Shown: positions 43,336 to 53,036, numbered from the stretch's first letter. The stretch is DNA of 64,000 bases from Arthrobacter woluwensis (GCF_900105345.1 NZ_FNSN01000003.1:2976001-3040000), one strand, 5' to 3'. A program made the numbers and translations. Notes: generated from the sequence alone by a model not told the origin.

Positions 43336-43565
43336 GATGTATTCCTCCACGGCCAGCTGACGATGTGTAGACGACCCATGGGCCAGTGGTACATCTTAGC
43401 GCCGTTGTCTTTGCCCGGCTTCTGCGGACGCGGGGAGCACGCCGTATGACGCGGCTCCGCGGACCGCGACGCGCCGCGGGCGCCGGACCCTGTCCCGGGC
43501 GGTCCAGTTGAGGCGCGCGAAGGTCACGCTGGGTGCCGGCTGAGGGCGGGTCCGGCCGTGTTCGG

Positions 43566-43571
43566 TAGTCT
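43566..43571 (+). promoter_or_regulatory. Putative leaderless -10 box of purK
   Basis: TAGTCT, 7 nt before GTG 43579. An AGGGG sequence within the gap could instead act as a close ribosome site. Confidence 0.4.
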
Positions 43572-43578
43572 TAGGGGC

Positions 43579-44739
43579 GTGACTTTCCCTGTTGTTGGTG
43601 TGATCGGTGGCGGCCAGCTGGCCCGGATGATGGCCCCGGAGGCCATCGAGCTCGGCGTGGAACTCCGCGTCCTGGCCGAGGGACCGGACGTCTCCGCGGT
43701 GCCCGCCGTCAAGACGACCCCGATCGGTGACTACCGTGACCTCGAGGCCCTGCGCGCGTTCGCCCGGGACGTCGACGTGATCACCTTCGATCACGAGCAC
43801 GTCCCCACCGAACACCTGCGGGCCCTGATCGCCGAGGGCGTCAACGTCCAGCCCGGCCCGGACGCCCTGGTGCACGCCCAGGACAAGATCGTGATGCGCA
43901 CCGCCGTGGACCGTCTCGGCCTGCCCAACCCCGAGTGGGCGGCGGTCGATTCCGTCGAGGCCCTCGTGGAGTTCGGCGACCGGATCGGCTGGCCCGTGGT
44001 GCTGAAGACCCCGCGCGGCGGTTACGACGGCAAGGGCGTGCGGATCGTCGACGACGCCGCCGACGCCGCGGACTGCGCCTCCTGGTTCGAGTCCATGTCC
44101 CCGCTGCTCGCCGAGGCCAAGGTCGGCTTCTCCCGCGAGCTGTCCGTGCTGGTGGGGCGCACGCCGAGCGGCGAGGAGCGGGTCTGGCCCGTCGCGCACA
44201 CCATCCAGGTGGACGGTGTCTGCGACGAGGTGATCGTTCCCGCGCCCGGCCTGGATCCCGCCGTCGCGCAGGCCGCCGAGGCTGCGGCACTGACCCTCGC
44301 CGCGGAGCTCGGCGTGACCGGAGTGATGGCGGCCGAGCTGTTCGAGACGCCCGGCGAGGGCGCCGGTTTCCTGATCAATGAGCTGGCGATGCGCCCGCAC
44401 AACACCGGCCACTGGACGCAGGACGGCTCCGTGACGAGCCAGTTCGAACAGCACCTGCGGGCGGTCCTGGATCTTCCGCTCGGCGCCACCGATGTGCTGG
44501 GCGGCGTGGCCGTCATGAAGAACTTCCTCGGCGGCGCCAATCAGGACATCTATTCCGCCATGCCGGCCGCCCTCGCGGCCGCGCCGGCCGCCAAGGTCCA
44601 CAATTACGGAAAGTCCGTCCGTCCGGGACGCAAGATCGGGCACGTGAACATCGTCGCCCAGGATCCCGCCCAGGCCGAGGAACTGCGCGAGCAGGCCGGC
44701 CGGGTGGCTTCCATCCTGCGCGACGGCGCCGGCTCCTGA
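43579..44739 (+). CDS. purK: N5-carboxyaminoimidazole ribonucleotide synthase
   Basis: 386 aa from GTG 43579; the frame is open upstream, but the family starts at [20 protein letters not shown]. It carboxylates AIR using ATP and bicarbonate in purine synthesis. ATP-grasp landmarks are [20 protein letters not shown] (about 138-157), [27 protein letters not shown] and the C-terminal [17 protein letters not shown]. purE follows after 49 nt, giving the next step of the pathway. First gene of purK-purE-lcp-manA. Confidence 0.96.
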   Translation: MTFPVVGVIGGGQLARMMAPEAIELGVELRVLAEGPDVSAVPAVKTTPIGDYRDLEALRAFARDVDVITFDHEHVPTEHLRALIAEGVNVQPGPDALVHAQDKIVMRTAVDRLGLPNPEWAAVDSVEALVEFGDRIGWPVVLKTPRGGYDGKGVRIVDDAADAADCASWFESMSPLLAEAKVGFSRELSVLVGRTPSGEERVWPVAHTIQVDGVCDEVIVPAPGLDPAVAQAAEAAALTLAAELGVTGVMAAELFETPGEGAGFLINELAMRPHNTGHWTQDGSVTSQFEQHLRAVLDLPLGATDVLGGVAVMKNFLGGANQDIYSAMPAALAAAPAAKVHNYGKSVRPGRKIGHVNIVAQDPAQAEELREQAGRVASILRDGAGS

Positions 44740-44788
44740 CCATCGCAACACCCTGACCGCTGAATCCCCAGACAACGATCGGACACGC

Positions 44789-45364
44789 ATGAGCAGCAAC
44801 ACCACTCCCCTTGTAGGACTCGTCATGGGTTCGGACTCCGACTGGCCCGTCATGGAGGCCGCCGCCGAGGCCCTGCACGAGTTCGGCGTGCCGTTTGAAG
44901 CCGACGTCGTCTCCGCCCACCGCATGCCGACCGAGATGATCCGCTACGGCCAGCAGGCCCACGAGCGCGGACTGCGCATCATCATCGCGGGAGCCGGCGG
45001 CGCCGCCCACCTTCCGGGGATGCTCGCCTCCGTCACTCCCCTGCCCGTCATCGGCGTCCCCGTGCCGCTCAAGACCCTGGACGGCATGGATTCACTGCTC
45101 TCGATCGTGCAGATGCCGGCCGGTGTGCCGGTGGCGACGGTCTCCATCGGCGGCGCACGCAACGCCGGGCTCCTGGCGGTGCGCATGCTCGCCGCCGGGG
45201 AGGGCGAGTTCGCACAGTCCCTCCGCGAGGATCTGCTCCGCTTCTCCGAAAGCCTGAACGCCGTCGCCTCGGCCAAGGGCGCCTCGTTGCGGGCCAAGGC
45301 CGCGGAGGTCTTCGGGGCCTCCGGAGTGCCCCTCGGTTCGACAGCGGATGAGGCGCAGGCCTAG
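44789..45364 (+). CDS. purE: N5-carboxyaminoimidazole ribonucleotide mutase
   Basis: 191 aa. It rearranges the PurK product to CAIR. Motifs are [40 protein letters not shown], and the active-site region [20 protein letters not shown]. The C-terminus is about 25 residues longer than in E. coli, ending in a low-complexity tail. The stop overlaps nothing real downstream; the LCP gene starts 7 nt later. Confidence 0.96.
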   Translation: MSSNTTPLVGLVMGSDSDWPVMEAAAEALHEFGVPFEADVVSAHRMPTEMIRYGQQAHERGLRIIIAGAGGAAHLPGMLASVTPLPVIGVPVPLKTLDGMDSLLSIVQMPAGVPVATVSIGGARNAGLLAVRMLAAGEGEFAQSLREDLLRFSESLNAVASAKGASLRAKAAEVFGASGVPLGSTADEAQA

Positions 45365-45371
45365 AGGCGCC

Positions 45372-47015
45372 ATGATGAGCCGCAACCGCCTGGACGACCC
45401 GATCCGCCGGCCTCAGGAGGCGGAGCCGGGCGACCGGGTGCGCCGTGCCTGGGTCCTGATCGCCCTCACCCTTCTGGTTCCGGGATCCGCCCAGGTGGTG
45501 GCCGGTGACCGCCGATTCGGGCGCATCGCGCTGCGGGTCACCTTCGCGGTCTGGGCCCTTGTGCTCCTCGCGCTGGTGCTCGCCCTCCTGAACCGCGCCC
45601 TGCTCCTCTCGATCCTGACCCACCCGGTCCTCATGGTGGTCTGGATGATCGGTCTCGTGGCGCTCCTGATCGGCTGGGTGCTCGTGTGGGTGAACACCTT
45701 CCGCCTCTGCCGCCTCGCCATCCTGCCGCCACGCTGGAAGGCCCCCGTGGCCGCCGTGCTCGTGGTCCTCATGGTGCTGAGCTGCGGAGCGCTCGGCTAC
45801 GGCGCGTACCTGGTCAACGTGGCCCGCGGCGCCCTGGGAGATGTATTCGACGCCGGCCGGCCGCCCTTCGACCCGGTGGACGGCCGCTACAACATCGCGC
45901 TGCTCGGCGGCGACGCCGGCGAGGGCCGCGAAGGTCTCCGCCCGGACAGCATGTCCGTCATCAGCATCGACGCCACCACCGGCGCCTCCGCGATCATCTC
46001 CGTGCCGCGTTCCCTCCAGTACGCGAAGTTCCCGGACAGCTCGCCCATGCACCGCATCTACCCGGACGGCTTCAACAATTGCGAGCCTGATGCGCTGAAC
46101 TGTCTCCTGAACGCGGTCTACACGGACGCCACCAACAACCACAAGGACCTCTACGGCCCGGGGAAGAACGCCGGCGCCGAAGCCACCAAAGACGCCATCT
46201 CCGGCACCCTCGGCATCACCATCCAGGCCTACGCCCTGATCGACATGGACGGGTTCGCCCAGTTGATCGACGCCATGGGCGGGGTCAAGATGCGGGTGGG
46301 CGCCTGGGTGCCCATCAGTGGCGGGATGCTGCCCGGGAGCGACACCCGGCACGTCAAGCCGGACGGATGGATCCACCCCGGCAACCAGACCCTCAACGGG
46401 TTCCAGGCCCAGTGGTTCGCCCGCTCCCGTGAGAACGTGGACGATTTCGCCCGTGTCCAGCGCCAGCAGTGCGTGCAGCAGGCCATGATCAAGCAGCTCG
46501 ACCCGGCCACCGTGATCACCAAGTTCGAGGCGATCGCCAAGGCCGGCGCGCACGTGGTGGACACGGACATCCCGCAGGGCCAGCTGGGCGGCTTCGTGGA
46601 CCTGGCCGCCAAGGCCAAGGGTCAGCCGACGGTGCGGATGACGGTCGGCCCGCCGGACTTCCCCGCCGACTTCAGCCTGGGTGATCCGAACTTCGATCTC
46701 ATCCATTCGAAGGTCAAGGCCCTGCTGGCCAAGGCGACGGGCAAAGCGGCCAAGGCCGCGGCGCCGCTGCAGCCCGGAACGGTGAGCGAGGGCGGCACGG
46801 TGTCCGCCGCTGTCGCGCCCGGGACCGGAGTGCAGGCACAGGGCGCGGTCCGCCCGCCCCTCACGGACGAGCTGCCGCCGGACTTCCCGCTGAGCACCAC
46901 CCGTCCGGACGGCCAGCCCATCACGGCCCAGTACCTCAACTCGCTCTACGATGCCCAGGACTACCAGACCCTGGACCAGCTGCTGGCGAAGAACGGCAAT
47001 TGCGCCGCTCTCTGA
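45372..47015 (+). CDS. LytR-CpsA-Psr (LCP) family wall-polymer ligase
   Basis: 547 aa from ATG 45372, with GAGG 6 nt upstream inside the end of purE. Four hydrophobic segments occupy the first 140 residues, more than the single helix of classical LCP proteins, as in other actinobacterial members. The outer LCP domain (about 165-410) has NIALLGGDAGEGREGLRPDSM, the Arg in SVPRSLQ, and the later GFQAQWFARSREN, which bind the polyprenyl-pyrophosphate donor. It attaches secondary polymers (teichoic-type or arabinogalactan-like) to peptidoglycan. The C-terminal tail is Ala/Pro-rich. Confidence 0.92.
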   Translation: MMSRNRLDDPIRRPQEAEPGDRVRRAWVLIALTLLVPGSAQVVAGDRRFGRIALRVTFAVWALVLLALVLALLNRALLLSILTHPVLMVVWMIGLVALLIGWVLVWVNTFRLCRLAILPPRWKAPVAAVLVVLMVLSCGALGYGAYLVNVARGALGDVFDAGRPPFDPVDGRYNIALLGGDAGEGREGLRPDSMSVISIDATTGASAIISVPRSLQYAKFPDSSPMHRIYPDGFNNCEPDALNCLLNAVYTDATNNHKDLYGPGKNAGAEATKDAISGTLGITIQAYALIDMDGFAQLIDAMGGVKMRVGAWVPISGGMLPGSDTRHVKPDGWIHPGNQTLNGFQAQWFARSRENVDDFARVQRQQCVQQAMIKQLDPATVITKFEAIAKAGAHVVDTDIPQGQLGGFVDLAAKAKGQPTVRMTVGPPDFPADFSLGDPNFDLIHSKVKALLAKATGKAAKAAAPLQPGTVSEGGTVSAAVAPGTGVQAQGAVRPPLTDELPPDFPLSTTRPDGQPITAQYLNSLYDAQDYQTLDQLLAKNGNCAAL

Positions 47016-47058
47016 CCCGGTCCCCCGGCCCCCTCCCGATCCCGAAAGGACACCCGTG

Positions 47059-48318
47059 ATGCTTCGTCTGGACAATGAGCTGCGCCCCTACGCCTGGGGA
47101 TCCACCACCGCCATTGCCGAGCTGCTGGGCCGTGCCCCCTCGGGAGGGCCGGAGGCGGAGCTGTGGCTCGGCGCCCACCCGGACTCCCCCTCGCGGGTGC
47201 CCGGAGGGGAAGGCCTCGACGAGGTCATCGCCGGCGATCCGGCGTATTTCCTGGGGGCGGACAGCGCGGCGGCCTTCGGCCCGCGGCTGCCGTTCCTGAT
47301 GAAGGTCCTCGCCGCAGCCGAGCCCCTGTCCCTCCAGGTGCATCCGAGTCTGGAGCAGGCCCGGGAAGGCTTCGCCCGGGAGGAGGCCGCGGGGGTCCCC
47401 CGCGACGCCGCCTGGCGCAACTACAAGGACGACAACCACAAGCCGGAGATGATCCTCGCCCTGACCCCGTTCCGGGCACTGTGCGGTTTCCGTCCGGTGG
47501 AGCAGTCGGTGGCGCTGTTCGAGGCGCTGGCCGCTGACGCCTCGGACGACGACGCGCGGAACCACGCCGCGGGGATCGTCGCCGCCCTGCGCGGGGCTGA
47601 GCCGCTCCGGACCGCCTTCGCGGCCCTGCTCGCCGGCGGTGACGGGCTGGCCGCCGCGACATCGTCCCTGCGGGCCGTCGCCGACGGCCTGGCCTTGGAC
47701 GACCCGAACCGCCCCGCACTGGACGCCGCCGCGGATCTCCAGGACAAGTACCCGGGCGATCCGGGTGTCCTCGTCTCCCTCCTGCTCCATCTGGTGGAGC
47801 TGGCGCCGGGCGATGCGATCCACCTGCCGGCCGGGAACGTGCACGCGTATCTGGAGGGCCTCGGGATCGAAGTCATGGCGAACTCGGACAATGTGCTGCG
47901 GGGCGGGCTGACCCCCAAGCACGTCGACGTCCCCGAGCTCCTGGCCACCGTGGACTTCACCCCCCTGCCGGAGGTGCCCCGCACGCCCCGCGAGGAGACG
48001 CTGCTCGGCCAGGAGGTCTTCACCCCGCCGTTCCGCGAGTTCGCCCTGCAGCGCATCGAGCTGCGCGAAGGAACCGAACACCTCGCCGTCCGGCAGGACG
48101 GCGGCACGGTCGTCCTGGTGGTGCGCGGCGCGCTCCGCCTGGACTCCCCTCAGGGTGAGCTGATCCTGCAGCGTGGCGAGAGCGCCTTCATCCCGGCCTC
48201 CGAGGATCCCGTGACGGCACACCCGGCGGTGCGGACCGGAGCGATCGCCACGGACGGCGACGACGACGTGCTGGCGTTCGCCGTCAGCACGGGGATGGGT
48301 GTCTCCCCCGCCCTGTGA
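47059..48318 (+). CDS. manA: Mannose-6-phosphate isomerase, class I
   Basis: 419 aa from ATG 47059 (GTG 47056 is equally possible with AAAGGA upstream). It interconverts fructose-6-P and mannose-6-P. Landmarks are LRPYAWGSTTAIAELLG, the zinc residues in LQVHPSLEQA and DDNHKPEMILALTPFRALCGF, and AIHLPAGNVHAYLEGLGIEVMANSDNVLRGGL-type DAIHLPAGNVHAYLEG. It feeds mannosylation by the GT39 enzyme and other envelope glycans. It is the last gene of the purK operon and ends at a strong terminator. It is located about 15 kb from the DUF3499-Trm112 genes that often adjoin manA. Confidence 0.95.
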   Translation: MLRLDNELRPYAWGSTTAIAELLGRAPSGGPEAELWLGAHPDSPSRVPGGEGLDEVIAGDPAYFLGADSAAAFGPRLPFLMKVLAAAEPLSLQVHPSLEQAREGFAREEAAGVPRDAAWRNYKDDNHKPEMILALTPFRALCGFRPVEQSVALFEALAADASDDDARNHAAGIVAALRGAEPLRTAFAALLAGGDGLAAATSSLRAVADGLALDDPNRPALDAAADLQDKYPGDPGVLVSLLLHLVELAPGDAIHLPAGNVHAYLEGLGIEVMANSDNVLRGGLTPKHVDVPELLATVDFTPLPEVPRTPREETLLGQEVFTPPFREFALQRIELREGTEHLAVRQDGGTVVLVVRGALRLDSPQGELILQRGESAFIPASEDPVTAHPAVRTGAIATDGDDDVLAFAVSTGMGVSPAL

Positions 48319-48373
48319 GCGGCGGATGAAAGCCCGCCTGAGTTAATACCGCGGTCCGGACGCGTCCGGCACG

Positions 48374-48435
48374 ACGAAGGCGTGGTCCCCGCAGCGGAAT
48401 CCGGGAGGATTCGACTGCGGGGACCACGCCTTCGT
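48374..48435. terminator. Bidirectional terminator between manA and femX-like gene
   Basis: Perfect 21-bp stem (arm begins ACGAAGGCGTGGTCCCCGCA) around a 20-nt loop, between convergent genes. Confidence 0.85.
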
Positions 48436-48472
48436 TCCGTTCAGGGCTGCGCAGCCCTGTACGCCAAGCGGA

Positions 48473-49498
48473 TCAGGCCCCCTGGATCTTGGCCTTGACC
48501 TTGGCGAGCAGGCCGCGAGACTTGCTCATGACCTTCTTCGCCTGGGGCAGGGCCACCTCCCATAGGGGGTTGGCCACGGACAGCGGCAGGGCGTAGCTGC
48601 CCACGAAGTGGTTCTCGTGCTTGGCGAAGTACCGCTTGAAGTCGCTGATGCGGTCGTTCAGGAGACCGTTGAGGTCGAACTGCTCCACGCCCTGGGACTT
48701 CATGAGCTTCATGCACTCCCACTCGAACCCGCCGTTGGCCCGGAGCTTACGGCCCTTGGCGTTCACGCCGCCGTAGAGGGCGAACGCGACCCGCGGCGTG
48801 ACCAGCAGGAACTGGAAGCCCACGGTCTCGCCGTCGGCATCCACCAATTCGTAGACCGGGCTGCCTTCGCCCAGATCATCGAAAATCGCGTAATAATAGG
48901 CGTCGTCGTGCAATTCGAATCCGGCGCGGTCCGCGATTTCCTTGTAAATCTCCAGGCACCGCGCGATTCCCGCGTGATCGGTCACCTCGCGGAGTTCGAA
49001 ACCTTTGTTCCCGAATTTCCTGATGTCCTGGCGGCGCTTCTGATGCATGGCGGCCAGCAGCGTCTCCTCATCCTGGGTGAGGTCCAGGACGAGCGTGTCG
49101 CCCAGCAGAAGCTTGTTGCGGGCCGGCTTCCACTCCTCGGATCCGGCGGGCATGGAGCCCTCCCAGTCCGGCTCGATCATGATGTTGACGGCCTTGCCGG
49201 AGTAGTTCTTCTTCAGGTAGTCGCGGAGGGCCTTGAGCACGCGGCCGCGGTCTTCCGGGGCGCAGACGGGCCCGCGGGGGACGTAGAGGAAGGAACGGAA
49301 CGGGAAGGGCAGCGAACGGCGGAGGACCTGTGCGGCGCCGATGACCTTCTCGCCGTCGACCACCTGCAGACGAGCCGCGCGCCATGCTCCGCGCTCCTTG
49401 AGGGTCCCCCAGCCCCAGAGCTGCAGCGGGTGCCCGCCGTGCTCCCTGATATGGGCATCCCATGCCGCCTGTTCGGTGCACACCTTCACGTCAACCAT
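48473..49498 (-). CDS. FemX/FemAB-like peptidoglycan bridge aminoacyltransferase
   Basis: 341 aa with the two GNAT-like lobes of the FemABX family. Landmarks are HPLQLWGWGTLKERGAWRAA, SLPFPFRSFLYVPRGPV, MHQKRRQDIRKFGNKGFELR, and the C-terminal VEQFDLNGLLNDRISDFKRYFAKHENHFVGS. It adds the first amino acid of the interpeptide bridge to lipid II from aminoacyl-tRNA; Arthrobacter walls of A3-alpha type need such enzymes. TAGACT lies 7 nt before ATG 49498. The segment 48850-49020 is visibly less GC-rich than the rest of the gene. Confidence 0.9.
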   Translation of the reverse strand: MVDVKVCTEQAAWDAHIREHGGHPLQLWGWGTLKERGAWRAARLQVVDGEKVIGAAQVLRRSLPFPFRSFLYVPRGPVCAPEDRGRVLKALRDYLKKNYSGKAVNIMIEPDWEGSMPAGSEEWKPARNKLLLGDTLVLDLTQDEETLLAAMHQKRRQDIRKFGNKGFELREVTDHAGIARCLEIYKEIADRAGFELHDDAYYYAIFDDLGEGSPVYELVDADGETVGFQFLLVTPRVAFALYGGVNAKGRKLRANGGFEWECMKLMKSQGVEQFDLNGLLNDRISDFKRYFAKHENHFVGSYALPLSVANPLWEVALPQAKKVMSKSRGLLAKVKAKIQGA

Positions 49499-49505
49499 GG
49501 TCTCC

Positions 49506-49511
49506 AGTCTA
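49506..49511 (-). promoter_or_regulatory. Leaderless -10 box of the femX-like gene
   Basis: TAGACT on the minus strand, 7 nt before ATG 49498. Confidence 0.5.
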
Positions 49512-49649
49512 CATGGTGCGATAAAAGTGTTTGATCGAATTCTTTTTCTCCGAGGATATCCCGAAATGCGAAAAAGAGAATGTCCTTTTCATGAATTACC
49601 GGGCGCCCTTGAATTCCCCGAGCGGGGATCGGCGCCGGAGCGCCGGCGG

Positions 49650-50924
49650 CTATTTCGGCATCGGAGCTTTGATCGCGGCCGCCCAGGAACGGATCGCCTG
49701 ACGTTCCGACGCATTGCAGACGTATCCGTAGCCCACCCTGTAGCCGTTCCGTTCCAGCGACCATTCGTTGTAATAGGTGAGCGAGTAGCAGTCGGCCATC
49801 TTCTCGTCGCTCTTCTGGAAGAGCCCGCGGGCCACCAGTCGGTCCGCCCGGCTTTCGCTGCCCGCAGAGGACCACTCGTCGGCCCGCTGATAGGCGTGGG
49901 CCAGCTCGTGGATCACCGTCATCCGCAGGTCCCAGTCCTCGGAGAACTCACTTTCCGGCAGTAAGTGCACCGTCAGGGGGTCGGACCCCTTCACGCAGCC
50001 GACCGTCTGGCCCGTCTTGGACTTCGCCTTGCCACAGGCCGTGGCCGCATCCCAGCGGATGTCGATGAAGCCGTTCCCCGCGCTGTCCACGAGTCCTTCG
50101 GACACCGACCCCGAGGCGTTGGCCCGGCGCACCTTCGCCGCGGCGATCCGCTGTTCCAGCTTCTGCCGCATCTGCCGCGCTTCCGCGGTCAGATTCGTCG
50201 CGGACCGAGCACTCAGACCGGGGGTCTTCGCCCGCGTCTCGAGCGAACGGAGACTGCGGGCGTCAGCGACGATGGGCGCCACCGGATTGTTCTTGAGCGT
50301 GGCCGCCAGCTGATCGAACTTCGCCATCTCCGCATCGAAGGCGCGGAGCTGCTCCTGCGCGCCCGGGCTGGCCGACGGGCCGTTGATCAGCGGCTTCTGC
50401 GCCGCTCCGGGCCGTCCCTGCCGATCCCCCGCCGAGAAGATCGCGTTGAGCCCGCCCAGGCCGAAACCCACCAGGACCAGCACGAACACCAGCGCCAGGC
50501 AGCCACAGCCGGCGATCCACCGACCAGGACCGCTCTTCCGCGGGACCCCCGGCCCCGCCATCCCCGGTCCATAGCCTCCGGACGCATACCCGGCCTGGGG
50601 ATACGCGCCGGCAGGGCCGCTCTGGCCGTACCCGGGCGCCTGTTGCGGCACTGCGAGTTGTGGGAAGCCGGGCTGGGGGGACCCGGGCTGCTGCCCGCCG
50701 TATCCGACATATCCGACGGGCTGGGCGCCGGCCGCGGGGTACCGCCGCAGATGAGGAGGATTGACCTGGGCGATCCACTGCCGGAGTTCCGGTCGCAGGG
50801 CCGGATTGGCCTCGAGCACCGGATGGAGGTCCCAGCGCCGGAAGGCGATCTCGGACAGCAGCCCGGGCGGTGCGCCCGGATCCTGCGCCGCGATCCAGTC
50901 CCCATCCTGGTATGTGCCCGTCAT
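49650..50924 (-). CDS. Membrane metallopeptidase with N-terminal leucine-rich-repeat-variant module
   Basis: 424 aa from ATG 50924, set by a TACGAT box 6 nt upstream. Residues about 1-60 match the variant leucine-rich repeat found in actinobacterial proteins (DPGAPPGLLSEIAFRRWDLH, VLEANPALRPELRQWIAQVN). A Gly/Pro/Gln/Tyr-rich linker and one membrane helix (GCLALVFVLVLVGFGLGGL) follow. The outer domain carries a zinc-protease motif HELAHAY in MTVIHELAHAYQRADEWSSA, with a downstream acidic ESRAD as possible third ligand and several Cys that may form disulfides. Substrate unknown. The fusion of a cytosolic LRV module to an outside protease is unusual. Confidence 0.75.
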   Translation of the reverse strand: MTGTYQDGDWIAAQDPGAPPGLLSEIAFRRWDLHPVLEANPALRPELRQWIAQVNPPHLRRYPAAGAQPVGYVGYGGQQPGSPQPGFPQLAVPQQAPGYGQSGPAGAYPQAGYASGGYGPGMAGPGVPRKSGPGRWIAGCGCLALVFVLVLVGFGLGGLNAIFSAGDRQGRPGAAQKPLINGPSASPGAQEQLRAFDAEMAKFDQLAATLKNNPVAPIVADARSLRSLETRAKTPGLSARSATNLTAEARQMRQKLEQRIAAAKVRRANASGSVSEGLVDSAGNGFIDIRWDAATACGKAKSKTGQTVGCVKGSDPLTVHLLPESEFSEDWDLRMTVIHELAHAYQRADEWSSAGSESRADRLVARGLFQKSDEKMADCYSLTYYNEWSLERNGYRVGYGYVCNASERQAIRSWAAAIKAPMPK

Positions 50925-50930
50925 GCCCCC

Positions 50931-50936
50931 ATCGTA
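50931..50936 (-). promoter_or_regulatory. Leaderless -10 box of the LRV-metallopeptidase gene
   Basis: TACGAT on the minus strand, 6 nt before ATG 50924. Confidence 0.45.
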
Positions 50937-51016
50937 TGCGGCGGCGTGGACCGGGCAGCGCGGGCGACAGGACGGATCGGACGGACCGGGCAGCGCGGGC
51001 CGCAGGCACCGAACGG

Positions 51017-51058
51017 CGAAGGGCCACGCCCCGGGGTTTCCGGTGGCATGGCCCTTCG
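51017..51058. terminator. Terminator of glpX
   Basis: 14-bp stem CGAAGGGCCACGCC / GGCATGGCCCTTCG with one G:T-type mismatch, 26 nt past the glpX stop on the minus strand. Confidence 0.75.
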
Positions 51059-51084
51059 TCAGAGGTGGCTCAGGAGCGTTCGGC

Positions 51085-52119
51085 TCAGCGGCGCGCCCAG
51101 CTCTCCCACTTGGAGGCGTGGTGCTCGGCGTCGACCAGGCGCACGGTGCCCGACTTGGAGCGCATGACGATCGACTGCGTGACCACGCGGTCCTTCTGGT
51201 ACCGCACACCGCGCAGCAGGTCGCCGTCGGTGATGCCGGTCGCGGCGAAGTAGCAGTTGTCGCTCGTGACGAGATCGTTGGTGGTCAGCACGCGGTCGAG
51301 GTCGTGGCCGGCGTCGATCGCCTTCTGCTTCTCCTCGTCGCTCGTCGGCCAGAGACGGCCCTGGATGACGCCGCCGAGAGACTTGATGGCGCACGCCGCC
51401 ACGACGCCCTCCGGAGTGCCGCCGATGCCCATCAGGGCGTCGACGCCGGTCCCGCTGCGGGCCGCCGCGATCGCGCCGGCAACGTCGCCGTCGAGGATGA
51501 ACTTGGTCCGGGCGCCGGCCGCGCGGATCTCCTCCACGAGCGGCTTGTGACGGTCACGGTCCAGCACACAGACGGTCACCTGGTTGATCTTCACGCCCTT
51601 GGCCTTGGCGATGAGGTGCAGGTTCTGCTTCACCGGCAGGCGGAGGTCGACCATGTCGGCGGCTTCCGGACCCGTCACGAGCTTCTCCATGTAGAACACG
51701 GCGGACGGGTCGAACATGGAACCGCGCTCGGCCACCGCCAGCACGGCCAGCGCGTTGTTGATGCCCAGGGCGGTCAGACGGGTGCCGTCGATCGGATCCA
51801 CGGCCACATCGCACTCGGGGCCGGTGCCGTCGCCCACCTGCTCACCGTTGAACAGCATGGGGGCTTCGTCCTTCTCGCCCTCACCGATGACCACCACACC
51901 ATTGAAGTGGACCGTCTTGAGGAAGGAACGCATGGCATCCACCGCGGCGCCGTCGGCCTTGTTCTTGTCGCCGAAGCCCACCCAGTGACCGCCCGCGATC
52001 GCCGCGGCCTCGGTCACGCGCACCAGCTCAAGTGCGAGGTTGCGGTCCGGCTCGTCGTTCCCGACCGCGAGGTCCGGGGAGATCGTTGAATACTTGCTAG
52101 CGCTGGAAGCTGCGGCCAC
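51085..52119 (-). CDS. glpX: Class II fructose-1,6-bisphosphatase
   Basis: 344 aa from GTG 52119, with AAGAGG 7 nt upstream; the open frame extends further but without family similarity. It removes the 1-phosphate of fructose-1,6-bisphosphate in gluconeogenesis. Motifs are VGFGDKNKADGAAVDAMRSF, IGEGEKDEAPMLFNGEQVG, and the metal site CDVAVDPIDGTRL, with GIGGTPEGVVAACAIKSLGG later. This is the normal and usually only FBPase of actinobacteria. It is divergent from the DUF4245 gene. Confidence 0.96.
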   Translation of the reverse strand: MAAASSASKYSTISPDLAVGNDEPDRNLALELVRVTEAAAIAGGHWVGFGDKNKADGAAVDAMRSFLKTVHFNGVVVIGEGEKDEAPMLFNGEQVGDGTGPECDVAVDPIDGTRLTALGINNALAVLAVAERGSMFDPSAVFYMEKLVTGPEAADMVDLRLPVKQNLHLIAKAKGVKINQVTVCVLDRDRHKPLVEEIRAAGARTKFILDGDVAGAIAAARSGTGVDALMGIGGTPEGVVAACAIKSLGGVIQGRLWPTSDEEKQKAIDAGHDLDRVLTTNDLVTSDNCYFAATGITDGDLLRGVRYQKDRVVTQSIVMRSKSGTVRLVDAEHHASKWESWARR

Positions 52120-52315
52120 CGTGTACCTCTTCGTTGAGTTCTGCTGAAAAGTTCGGACCCGGGCTCCGAAGGCGCCGGGAGAGGGGTGTTCGGTCCTCGG
52201 AATGATCATAGACCGCGGCCTCCGCCCTGCGCCGTGATGTGACAGGTGCAACAGTGTCACAGTCCCGCTTCCCGCCGTTTGGCGCTGGGCCCGTGCGATG
52301 GGGGACCATGGAGGG

Positions 52316-53026
52316 GTGAGTGATTCCCCGAAGACCCCCCTTCCCGCCCCCGAAGACTCCTCGCCCGAGGCGGTTCCCGTGGCAGCGGGCGGAGCCTCGG
52401 CACGGGGTCCCCTGCCCGGGGAACCGGGGTTCAAGGCGGTCCTCTCGAAGAATGCGGCCAAGCGCGCCAACGCCTCGGTGATCGGCATGATCCTCGCGCT
52501 GGCGGTGTCGATCGCCTGCATCCTTCCGGTCATCCTCCTGAACGCCCAGCCGAAGCAGCCCGGCTACGACCCGAAGATCGACGTCTCCGCCGTGTCCGCC
52601 AATGCCGCCCCGGTGGCGGGTTTCACTCCGGCCGCTCCGGCGCTCCCCTCCGGCTGGCACCCGAACTACGCCCGCTGGAAGTCCGGCACGGAGTCGGGCG
52701 TCCCGGCCTGGGAGGTCGGCTTCGTCTCCCCCGCCCAGGGCTTCGTCGGGCTGACCCAGACCCGGAAGGGCAACCCCACCTGGGTCGCCCAGATCGCGGA
52801 CAACGCTCCCGTCACCGGCAAACGCACCATCGACGGCCAGGACTGGACCCTGCGGGACAAGGGCACCGGGCCGAAGACGCTGGTTCTGGAGCACCGAGGC
52901 TTCACCCTCGTGCTCAACGGCCGTGCGGACCTGAAGGAGTTCGACGTCGTGGCGTCCGCCGTCCTGAAGGCCGTGGACGCGGCGCCAGCCGTCACGCCCG
53001 CCCCCTCAGCCTCCCCCACCGCGTAA
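52316..53026 (+). CDS. DUF4245 family membrane-anchored protein
   Basis: 236 aa from GTG 52316 (ATG 52298 is also in frame). A hydrophilic Pro/Ala-rich start leads to one membrane helix (ASVIGMILALAVSIACILPVILL), and the outer part has PSGWHPNYARWKSGTESGVP, GFVGLTQTRKGNPTW and DGQDWTLRDKGTG, typical of DUF4245. The family is common in actinobacteria beside glpX and fumC; its function is unknown. Its TAA stop forms part of the -10 box of the following gene. Confidence 0.85.
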   Translation: MSDSPKTPLPAPEDSSPEAVPVAAGGASARGPLPGEPGFKAVLSKNAAKRANASVIGMILALAVSIACILPVILLNAQPKQPGYDPKIDVSAVSANAAPVAGFTPAAPALPSGWHPNYARWKSGTESGVPAWEVGFVSPAQGFVGLTQTRKGNPTWVAQIADNAPVTGKRTIDGQDWTLRDKGTGPKTLVLEHRGFTLVLNGRADLKEFDVVASAVLKAVDAAPAVTPAPSASPTA

Positions 53027-53029
53027 AGT
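53024..53029 (+). promoter_or_regulatory. Leaderless -10 box of the carbonic anhydrase gene
   Basis: TAAAGT, 7 nt before GTG 53037. Its first three bases are the DUF4245 stop codon. Confidence 0.45.
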
Positions 53030-53036
53030 AAGCGGC

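Noticed and set aside
49499-49649. AT-rich 151-bp stretch with T and A runs between the FemX-like and LRV-protease genes
   Set aside because: Considered as a promoter island or element end. The runs form only an imperfect inverted repeat, and the adjacent TAGACT box already explains transcription of the FemX-like gene.
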